This document shows, piece after piece, positions 11,071 to 19,910 of a stretch of 26,900 bases of DNA; position 1 is the first letter of the stretch, and each line of letters begins with the position of its first letter. The translations under genes and the position numbers were made by a program. The notes under the pieces are model-generated. The model made no database searches and was not told the origin of the DNA. It saw nothing but the letters and a program-made list of their open reading frames with translations. Origin of the DNA: Protostelium mycophagum (Eukaryota > Evosea > Variosea > Protosteliida > Protosteliaceae). Where the stretch lies: the NCBI GenBank assembly GCA_002081555.1, contig MZNV01001853.1, forward strand, positions 1-26,900, in the 5' to 3' direction.

Positions 11071-11947
11071 TTTCAATTTCTCAGCATCATGGGATTGCTT
11101 GTCTGTAAGTAACGTCAGTCTACAATTACCTGTTTTAAAAGAAAATAAATTCCGGATGAAGTGAAAATTTAATGAAGCTAAAAAATCAGTGCTTCGAAGG
11201 CTAAGCTTTGAGTCAATTTCATCTAAATGCTCAAGTCGTAAATGATGAATCGAACTGTTAAAAAAATAATTGGTTATTGATCATTTTCAAAAGTGTATGT
11301 AAGAATCTGTCACCCGGTAACCACCCTACCACGACACTCGCTATAGATTTTATTGAAAATTTGGTTGCTATCAGATTTATCATCGATAGTATTATTAATA
11401 AGTCGATTTGAACCGACTTGAAAAAAGCCGAAAAAACTGGAGCCGAGTTTTCTGCCTCAGAAACCGGGGTTGAGTTTTTTTCGCTTTTTTACGGTAAGAC
11501 ACCGTGACCTCATGGTAAGGCGATTATCTCTAAGAAACTGAAAAAAAGCCAAGGAAAGTTGTTTCGAGGTGGTTCAAGCCCAAAAATTTGCGACTCGTGC
11601 CACAACAACGGACGTCAGTAAATTTATTATTTGACACATGTACAAGTCGAAGTTTCATGTTGACACTTTGCGTACTTTCATCAGGATTTTCAACTTCTGA
11701 AAGTCAATGCGACAGATCTGTGTTGAGAACGAGATGATATTTGGCTGACAGCTAACAGATTTCGGAGGTCCGAAACAGTTGATGGTATTTCGCGGAATTG
11801 GCAGGTATTGTTCGGGTTCACAGTTCGGGGTCGAAATCTTTCCGAAGACCCCACCAAAGTTTTCCAGCACGCTTTGCCCAACAATCACACAGCACGCAAA
11901 CAAGTAAGACTCCAAAAAGCAATTGAAAAGCTTACGCACACAGCGTC
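11071..11947. other. Divergent intergenic region, no gene supported
   Basis: Upstream of both the small membrane gene (-) and the GH72 gene (+), so it should hold both promoters. It is AT-rich, with homopolymer T and A runs near 11420-11490. Two loosely similar stretches (around 11417-11445 and 11538-11560) share GAAAAAAGCC words. A tRNA-like A/B-box pair near 11505-11590 does not fold properly. Open frames here lack splice logic or family resemblance. Confidence 0.45.
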
Positions 11948-13718
11948 ATGATACGCACGCTTCTCATCTTCACTTTGTTTTTTACCCTTGCATTTACTCT
12001 GCCCACCATCCATGTGACCGGGAACAAGTTCTTCGACAGCGATGGCAACCGCTTCTACATCAAGGGTGTAGACTACCAACCATCTGTCGCGGTAAATGGC
12101 GATCCCATTTCGGACACGGCCGGCCTGAGGAGAGACCTTCCTTATTTAACCGGTTTGGGCATCAACATGATCAGAGTATATTCCATCGCCGACGATGATA
12201 ACCACGATGAGGGAATGCAGCTCTTGGAAGATGCTGGCATCTACCTTCTTTTGGACGCAACCGAGCCTAAATACAGCATCTCTGCCGCCGATCCGCAGTG
12301 GAACACCGACATCTTCTCTGGCATTCAGTCCAAGATCTCCAAATTCGTCAAATATACCAACATTTTTGGCTTCCTCTCCGGGAATGAGGTCCTCAACACC
12401 ATCTCTGATACCGTTGCTGCACCGTATGTCAAAGCTTCTGTTCGTGACGTGAAGGCATACGTGCAGTCGCTTGGTTCTACCGCACTTGTCGGCTATGCTG
12501 CTACAGACAGCGATCAAGATGTCAGCATGATGCCGTACATGGATTGTTTAAGCCTCAACACTAGCGTAGACTTTTATGGTGAGACATACTAGAAATCCAA
12601 TTTCTGATGATCTGCAGGTGTCAACGTCTACAGATGGTGTAACGGTGACACTTACCAGACATCAGGATACGCGTCTTTCACAGCACCTTATGGAGCTCCG
12701 CTCATCTTCACCGAATTTGGATGCCAGAGAACGAGACCCAGAACTTTTGATGAAGTCCAAGCTATCTTTGGCTCAGAGATGAACGATGAACTTAGTGGAG
12801 GCTTTGTCTATCAATACAGCGAGGAAGTCAACGGATACGGACTGGTTCAAATTTCTGGGGACAACGTGACAATCTTGGTATGTTTGATTCCTTCCGTTAA
12901 AGACTGGGAGACCTGACATTGACAGGGAGATTATGACAACTTAAAGAATCAATATGCGTCTGCTAGCCCTGCTCCACTGTTGGAGTCTGCGTACAACCCT
13001 CCCTCTTATAACCCCACTTGTCCTCAAAGATCTTCAGCTTTCTTGGCCACCCCCTCTCCCCTCCCTCCCTCCCCCTCTTCGACCTCCTGCTCATGCATGT
13101 ATAACTCGCTCTCTTGTATTGTCATGTCTTCCGCCAGTGTAGAGTGAGGTTTAGATCTCCAATTTCACAAAAATTGATGAGAATTCAGTCAACTTCAAGC
13201 TGCCGTGAGTACGGCCTGCTCCTCTACGGACTGCTCTGGGATCGCAACAAATTCCACATCAGCCACTTACGGACAATGGTCGGGATGCTCCAATCTACAA
13301 CGCGCCAGTTTCGCGTTGAATCAATATTACCAGCAGTATTCTTCCTCTCAAGGAACTACGGCGTGTAATTTTGGAGGAGTGGGCCAGCTCCAGACTCCTG
13401 TAGCTTGTTCTCTGAACGCCGCACCAACTTTCACACAGTCGGCTAGCCAGGTGAGATTCCTGTGGAAAAAGTTGTGGAAATTCCTCTGATGGTTCGAAGA
13501 CGCAAGTTGTCAGCGAGACTGAGATCCAGACTTCTCTGAATTCGAACGGCCAAACACAGTCTGCAACAGCATCTGTCTCTCAATCTATCACAGCCACATA
13601 CCAAGCCACAGATGCAACAAAGGGTGCTTATCAATCACAATGGAACGCTGCATTCTCTTCTGGAAGTGTCATCCTTCCGACCTTGATGGTTCTCGTCGCC
13701 ATTGCTGTGCTGTTGTAG
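11948..13718 (+). CDS. GH72 beta-1,3-glucanosyltransferase with X8 domain, GPI-anchored (Gas/Gel/Phr family)
   Basis: Five exons (introns of 39, 48, 45 and 49 nt) give about 529 residues. The signal peptide MIRTLLIFTLFFTLAFTLP is followed at once by the GH72 start IHVTGNKFFDSDGNRFYIKGVDYQP. Catalytic residues are present: the acid/base Glu in FLSGNEVLN and the nucleophile Glu in LIFTEFGCQR. After the catalytic domain comes a Cys-rich X8/CBM43 module (TSCSCMYNSLSCIV ... TACSSTDCSGIATNSTSATYGQWSGCSN ... SFALNQYYQQY). A Ser/Thr/Gln-rich stalk and a hydrophobic end (GSVILPTLMVLVAIAVLL) read as a GPI signal. Known role: splits and re-joins beta-1,3-glucan chains in the fungal cell wall, acting at the outer face of the plasma membrane. 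This is the best single marker that the organism is a fungus. Confidence 0.95.
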
Positions 13719-13770
13719 TACATAAATTCAAAAGAGCACTTTTCTTTGAAATTGGGCAAAATAAAAATGA

Positions 13771-13865
13771 TAGCGAGAGTAGGTTTCGATCCTACGACCT
13801 TGGGGTTATGAGCCCCACACTCTTCCTCTGAGCCACCCTGTGGGATTTTGGGAATAGCTCTCACT
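13771..13865 (-). tRNA. Initiator tRNA-Met (CAU) split by a 23-nt insertion between acceptor 5' strand and D arm
   Basis: Read on the minus strand from 13835 down, the D arm GCTC/GAGT, anticodon stem-loop TGGGG-CTCATAA-CCCCA and T arm GTAGG-ATCGAAA-CCTAC are intact, followed by the acceptor 3' strand TCTCGCT, discriminator A and a T-rich Pol III terminator. Three G-C pairs by the anticodon loop and a T loop with A54 and A60 are eukaryotic initiator marks. The seven bases directly before the D arm (CACAGGG) cannot pair with the acceptor 3' strand. Twenty-three bases further out, AGTGAGA (13859-13865) pairs with it over all seven positions (one G.U) and restores the initiator-specific A1-U72 pair. 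So 13836-13858 looks like an intron at position 7/8. A pseudogene with an insertion is the alternative. Confidence 0.68.
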
Positions 13866-14001
13866 GTAAATAATCATATTATTGTATTGCAAAGAGATAA
13901 TCTCAGAGGGATTTGCTTGGCCAAAATGGTTTTATCTTACTGGTTCTGTTCAATTTTCTCACAAATTACGATGCTCTGCCTCTATATCTCATTTTGCCTC
14001 C

Positions 14002-16337
14002 TTATAGGCACCTATCAAGGTCATTGATGACGTCACCACACCTCTTACCCCTCTCCCACTCTGCTCTGTCCTCTGCCAGAGGGTAGAAACTTCCAGTCAG
14101 CCGGTCTGAACCATTCAGTCTACAACCCGCCAAGAGTTTCAACGCGGGAAGAAACGACGACTCACCCTGTCTTCCGGGGTTCTCTGTCAGCCACATATTC
14201 TGTTTTGTAATTCTCTTCAGAACTACAACCCATTCTAGCTCTTCCCAGATTTGCGTCTCAATTTCCGAACTCGAATGAATGAATCTTGTCTCAATGACCT
14301 GAATTTTCTCAGAGATTTCGGTGCGTTCAGGATGCTGACCTCTTCCATTGTACCGTGGGCGCAAAATATTATGCCGGAGGCACGAGGGGGCTTGCACTTC
14401 ACCATACGATAATAGTAACTGGCATGTGTCATCCTCTTGTCTAAAAAAATTCGACTCACTCATCTGCTCTGCTGTTTAACATCAAGACGTGATCAATGAT
14501 GGCAACGGAGTTCCATGTGGGTCCGTATGGGATATGTATCTGAATATTCAGAGAAAATTCTGACACGTAGAACTCACGTTAGAATAATCGGAGACCACCG
14601 GGGAATTGAGAATGATCCTATTTTCTGATTCTTTATCTTGATCAAACATTCTACTCCTAGTCATGTAATACCATCTGTCATATGACATTCTACAACGCGT
14701 CAAATCCTCGAAAATCCGGTGAAATTTCGATGGTACTTACGTCTCAGCGATGGCGAGTGCGGCGAGACCAGAGGGATAAGGTTTCCATTTGTATTCCAAT
14801 TTGGATTTATCCAGTCCTGGAACAGCGACAGCAAAACCTCTTCGGCTATATTTAATCAAACGGTTCTCTGGTTAGGTCAGACGATGAAATGAAATTACAG
14901 TGAAATTTCAGAAAAACTGACCGTATGAAGGTGAGCGACGGGACAAATCCACCAAATTCATTTGGTACTTCAACGCTGTCCATTTTTAATTTCGAAAATC
15001 ACCAAAAATCTAAGCATGGAAACTTCACCTCTCGCGCACCTCGGGTCCATATAAACATTTTCACCGTCAAAACCGACAGCGCAACTGTCCACATCAAATC
15101 CCATCAATATCTGTCACATGTCACGAACATGTCAAGATGTGACAGGTGGAATACCTCAGCTGGTGAGGAGTATAGTCTGAGAATGATTTGAATATTCCTT
15201 TGGGGGTATCCAGTTGTCAGAGTGATCTATAATTATAATCATGTTCTATTTATAGCTTGATTTTATAGAGGTGAACACTGCCAAAAAGAACTGACGTTTT
15301 CGTGACGTATGACTGTCACCAAATGACATGTGACAGATGACAGATATCGAACATACTCACACAGTGTTTTGATCTGAATGCAGTGAGCTTACAGAAATTG
15401 TGGTGCGCGCTCGTCTTCTTATTTACTATCTGGTTCGATATTGCTATCAACTATCTCTATCATCCCAAATATTCCACAACCTCTCATCACCTTGTTATTG
15501 GCCTCAGCAACAGATAGTCCATAGATAAACAAGTCTATGTCAGAACTCTTATACGCGTGTTGGTGATAATACGTTCTCAAATCTCCCGGAGGCGCCGGCA
15601 TCAAACTGTTCATGTCAAAAGACGTACAACATACAAGAGTTGAATTCCAAGAATAAAAACCTGGCGAGAACGGCGCCACCGGCAACGAATACATTATTCC
15701 AATCTAACTTGGCGAGTTGCCCCTCGCTGCTTATTAGTTTGTATATCACGATGATTTCAACTCACGTGAATATGTTGAAATTTTCTATGAATGTTTGTTT
15801 GTCTACAATGGACAGTTCTGCCATCTACAATGGTGAATCTTCACGATTACAACGAGGCAATTACCTGAGCCCCGGGATCGGTGGGTTGCCCCGGATTAGG
15901 AGTGTACAATCTTCTTTTTGAAAGATTCTTGTCTAGTAATTTCGGAATATTGTCAAAATCTGGTTCTGATTCCAAGAAATATAAAGGAAAATTCTCGGTA
16001 GCATGTACATCGATCATGTGTAAGAACGGATCTGTGATCTATAAATAAGATTATGTGGTGTCTCCTCACCCTTGAGTACGGGGTCATCACGCTTAGTCGC
16101 GTAAAGAGAACGGTAATAATCCGCTTCCATCTTGATCAGTTCGTTCTGTCATGACGTCATCATGTGTTGTAGATGTGAATTTTGTACCTTGTAGGAGGGT
16201 CTCAGGGTCGGCACTGCCTTTGTCGAATTTGTGAGATGTCTCAATCTGCGGTCTGTTTAGTCATCATGATGTCATAAAATTCGCTGACCTTTCAAAGATG
16301 CTCCATGACAACCAGGGAACAATATCAATATAGACAT
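14002..16337 (-). CDS. Uncharacterised protein with Pol-beta-type nucleotidyltransferase signature
   Basis: About sixteen short introns. Proposed start ATG at 16337 (MSILILFPGCHGASLKD), stop at 14002-14004. Order: N-terminal segment with NELIKMEADYYRSLY and FLHMIDVHATENFPLYFLESEPDFD; then LAKLDWNNVFVA-GG-AVLAS; then YKSSDIDLFIYGLSVAEA; then ITLTTGYPQRNIQIILRLYSSPAEILMGFDVDSCAVGFDGENVY; then MNLVDLSRRSPSYENRLIKYSRRGFAVAVP; late IPYGPTWNSVAIIDHV; end WLTENPGRQDRLTGSFYPLAED. From memory, similar segments occur in uncharacterised fungal and amoebal proteins, some with ankyrin repeats; none are seen here. GG followed by DxD (SDID) and a later Asp (DVD) is the active-site pattern of Pol-beta-like nucleotidyltransferases, which I infer as the fold. 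Substrate unknown. The start lies 59 nt after the stop of the TPR gene on the same strand. Confidence 0.72.
15111..15154 (-). repeat. Hairpin intron in the nucleotidyltransferase-like gene
   Basis: A 44-nt intron in which nine bases (CTGTCACAT) starting ten bases from the donor are exactly complementary to the last nine (ATGTGACAG), so the acceptor AG is in the stem. The splice joins YSSPAE to ILMGFDVDSC, matching the family sequence. Confidence 0.65.
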
Positions 16338-16396
16338 CTGAAGGGGTCAACAACAAAAAAAGGCAGCGGGAGGGATCGAACCTGCGGGTAGGGGGG

Positions 16397-19300
16397 TCAA
16401 TAGTGCAGAAGTTGCTGTGAAATCTTTTTCCAATGCTTTGGCAATAAGCCTGCCACATAGTGATCTCTGATCAAGTTATTTTTTGGGATCTACAACGATG
16501 TAAACGCACCAGTTTGGGGATACCGGCGCCAAGATAAGAAGTGGGTGATACGGTCTTCACCACATATGGAGCTGGTGGCTTTCTCCTTACCTCAGCTATA
16601 AATGGTCAACTTGATTGAAATATGCATACGTAAAAATATCTTTCAAGATATAAAATTGTAAATCTCCAGAAAAAAGAGTACCGATCGCGATTGCTTTGCC
16701 AAAGGTATTCTTTTTTAGATGCTCTTCGCACTGTCTCAACTTCACGAGAGCTTCTTTATTCGTCGACGTTTCGTTCAATACCTGTTGTAGTTTCAATTGT
16801 AGACCGAATTATTTAATTCTTTCGACTTGAATCTTTCAAAAGATTGTGCGTATTTTTTGTGCCAGAAATATAATTAATTGAAATCTTACCGCTTTAAAGT
16901 CCTGAATGGCTTCTTTATGCTTGCCGATTTCCATCAGCGCCAGACCTCTTCTATAATTCGACTGAATCAGATTAAACCCCATCTACAACGATGTAGATCC
17001 CACCTTGGTGTAACTCTCGTCGAGTTCGAGTGCGTGTGACGCGTCTGAGATGGCAGCGCCAAAATTGGAGTCCTTCAGGTTCGCCAGTGCCCTGTTGGAC
17101 CAATATAGTGCGACGGTGGGGTCACATTGTATGGCTTTTGTGTAATAATTGATGGCTAGCGTGTATTTCTCTTCTATTTATATTCAGATTTATTTTTCAA
17201 ATTCACAAAAAAATTTATGGCTGCAATATTTATTTAGCAAAAATCTTTTAGCATTGTTTTGTGTCGGGCAGATGATTATTAATATTTGTGGCCGCATAAT
17301 TCGGAAAGAAATCTCTTGAAATTCTGAAAAATATTTTTATTTCGGATAAATGGTGAAAAATCGAGAAATTTTTTCCGAAATTCAGAATTTTCAATTCAAA
17401 AAGATTCTGAAATTGTTTAAATTACGTGTGAGGAGTCCATTTGCAATCTGTTTGTACTTCTCCCCATCTGATTTGTTGACCGCCATCACTTTCTCCACCT
17501 TCGGCCTCACTGATGACGTCACCGCTTCCGCCAATTCCATCTCCAAAAGTTCTTCGTCCAAGATATCTTCCAGCACGGAACTCAACTTGGGAATCTGGAC
17601 CGTCTCCACGACAACCTTCTCGGATGCTTCGTCATCCGAGGATATGAGAGGGGGGACTTCGGCGTATTCGTCCTCTGAAGAGAGGTTCATCACGCCTTCA
17701 TCATCTGAAATGAGCTCCGGCATCTTGTCATCTGATTTGTTTGTCTCTTCATCGGATTTGACGGATGGCCGATTGTGAATGAAATTCCAGGGCGGGACTG
17801 GAAGGTTGATATTTTCTAATTCTTCCGAAGAAGAATCTGAATTTTTTAGTTCCGGAGGTCCGGAATCGTCGGAATCCAGGAGGGGTGGCATGTCATCGTG
17901 TTCAGTGGCGGTTTTCGCGGGAATTGGAGCGGTCGGTGTAGATGAGGGGTGTACCGGGATGGTGGGTGTTTGCGAGGCGGGGGGATTTGTAGATGCGAGA
18001 TCTGGAGTGATCTCCTCAATATCTGACCCTGAATCTGTGAGAGCTGGTGGTTCGTCAGAATCTTCATCGCTGACATTTGCAGTTGGAGCAACAGTGGAGC
18101 TTTGGGAAGTCTTCGGTATATCCTCGTCAGTGGTGCTGTCTATGAGGGGGGGCATCTTGTCGCGTGATGACGTCATGTCGTCTTTTGTCACTGGTGACTG
18201 ATACAACGTTGTTAAGGCCGGCGGGGGGACGGTTGGTACAGTGGGCGTGGTGTTCGCTTTGGGCACAGATTTGATCTCGATCTTCTCTTCCACTCTAGCC
18301 TTTTTCGCCGAACTTTCTTCGGTCCTCACGGTAGGCGGGATTTTGGCGGGAACGGGTTTGGCGGGCTTGTCCTTGTCAGTGGGAGGGGGTGTTTTGGTCG
18401 TACTGGGGTTCGTATTTTTCACTTGTGGCGGGGTGATCTCGTCCTCATCGGAGTCCAAAAGAGGTGGTATTTCGTCATCATCATCATCATCAAGCTAAAT
18501 GATCATCAATATCCATTCTCATCATGACATCATCTGTACAATATTGACGCAAAAAATTGTTTGTCCATCACCATGCATCATTTGTAGTCTTGAAAGGATA
18601 TTTGTGGAAAATGTCGTAGAAAAATCCACGATCTTGGTGAAATTCAAATTTTGAATGATACTCACTGGTGGGGGATTCTTCTTGGGGGCCACACCGGCCT
18701 TTCTGTACACTCCGGAATCGGAATCGGAGCTGGAATCGATTTTTTTGAGTGGTGGGGGCTTCCTGTCCCGTTTGACATTCCAGTCGGAATCGGAATCGGA
18801 GTTGGAATCAGGGGAATCCTGTATGATCATTAAAATTCTTTTTGCCAGTAAATATAAATATTTATTGTGAGGATTAAATTCTCATTTGCAAGATCATATG
18901 TAATTTGTTCGTTGCATTTCTAAAAATGAAAAACATTTTCTCTGCAAAATTATTGAATATATATCGTTATATCTTTGGAAAATAACTCACACTGTCTTCT
19001 GCATGGTCGATCAGCACAGGGATCTCATTCTCTGAAGACTCAATCAGCTCTGGCATTTGATGAGAAAGTTCTCCATCTGTGGAATCATCATTTGTCGTCT
19101 GATCAGAGGCGTATTCATCAGATAGATCCTCTGAGGAAGAACTCGTCAAAATGAGAGGTGGTTGCGGATTGGCAAATTTGGGTAGTGGTTTTGCTGTCTT
19201 TACGGCCGCTTGAGATGTCTTTGCTGGGGGTAATTGTGATGTCTTTATTGTTGATTGTGATGTTTTCACAGTCGGAACTGACGTCTTTACAGACGATTTG

Positions 19301-19719
19301 ATTGGTTGTTGAGATGTTTTGACTGTTTGTTGTGATGCCTTTGGTGCTGCGGATTGTGTGGTCTTGATTGGTGCAGCCGATAGTTTGGATGTTGGAATTG
19401 CAGTTTTAAGAGGTACAGCTGACTGTTTGGGCGTGGGGATCGCATTTTTGAGAGGTGAAGCTTTTTCATTCTTCTTTCAGTGAGCATGATCAAAAATAAA
19501 GAAAGAAATTACCTTTGCTGGGATGGGAGCGGGTTTTTTAGGTGGAGGCGAAGCACCTGATCAGATTAAAAACTCTAAAACGACATTCATTTCAACTAAC
19601 CATCGTCACTGTCCTCATCTGATGATATTAACATGGGCATATCCTCATCGTCATCATCGGAATCAACTACTGGAATTAGTTCCATATTTCTCGTTGGCAG
19701 ACTCACCGCGTCGTGACAT
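16397..19719 (-). CDS. Acidic SIM-like repeat protein with C-terminal PP5-type TPR domain, no phosphatase domain
   Basis: Start ATG at 19719 (MSRRVVDSDDDEDMPMLISSDEDS), stop TGA at 16397-16399, about ten introns. Part 1 is disordered and acidic, with eight or more copies of a short motif of the form P-x-(L)-(I/L)-x-S-(D/S/E) followed by acids: DMPMLISSDED, QMPELIESSEN, EIPPLLDSDEDE, KMPPLIDSTTDED, DMPPLLDSDDSG, KMPELISDDEG, EVPPLISSDDEA. In between is a Lys/Thr/Ser/Gln-rich basic stretch (VKTSQ-like repeats). Part 2 is a three-TPR block most like protein phosphatase 5: SDGEKYKQIANGLL, INYYTKAIQCDPTVALYWSNRALANLKDSNFGAAISDASHALELD, YRRGLALMEIGKHKEAIQDFKAVL, LRQCEEHLKKNTFGKAIA. PP5 would continue into its phosphatase; here about 30-60 residues follow (LIRDHYVAGLLPKHWKK) and then a stop. 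Such TPRs usually bind Hsp90/Hsp70 tails. Function inferred only. Confidence 0.75.
17640..19719 (-). repeat. Coding array of short acidic P-x-L-I-x-S-D-E motifs
   Basis: The motif copies sit in several exons, separated by Ser/Thr/Pro-rich linkers of 10-50 residues. Spacing is irregular and the copies differ in DNA sequence, so this is selection for a peptide motif and not a recent tandem duplication. Hydrophobic core plus adjacent Ser and acids is the layout of phospho-regulated SUMO-interacting motifs. Confidence 0.6.
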
Positions 19720-19910
19720 TCTGCATCAAGCGATGATCAATCCGGATCATTTTCTGTCCTAAACGTAAGTGTTACTTCTATACAGATGACACATTCCAGG
19801 TTGTGATTTCAAAAGAACAAAATCAACCATCAGACGATCAATCGACAGCACACTGTTTTTCAAATTGATATAAAAAGTAGGTGGAGTGGACAAACATTCC
19901 AAAATTTATG

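Noticed and set aside
11505-11592. A-box and B-box-like words (TGGTAAGGC, GGTTCAAGCCC) suggesting an intron-bearing tRNA.
   Set aside because: Acceptor strands do not pair and no anticodon arm folds; at most an eroded tRNA-derived fragment.
13771-13842. Initiator tRNA needing 5' editing of acceptor mismatches, as in chytrid mitochondria.
   Set aside because: A fully pairing acceptor 5' strand exists 23 nt upstream, so an insertion explains the mismatches better.
16350-16460. tRNA-like sequence on the minus strand with a perfect B box (GGTTCGATCCC), CGCTGCC acceptor-like end and a T7 run.
   Set aside because: No anticodon stem can be formed, the 5' part is the coding end of the TPR gene (HYVAGLLPKHWKK), and the rest fits a pyrimidine-rich acceptor before the next start codon.
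16397-17800. Calling the TPR gene protein phosphatase 5.
   Set aside because: No metallophosphatase motif (GDxHG, GDxVDRG, GNHE) is found after the TPRs or in the next gene.
17779-18498. Plus-strand open frames rich in Gly, Val and Ser opposite the acidic repeat region.
   Set aside because: Antisense shadows of Asp/Ser/Pro codons; no start context or splice signals of their own.
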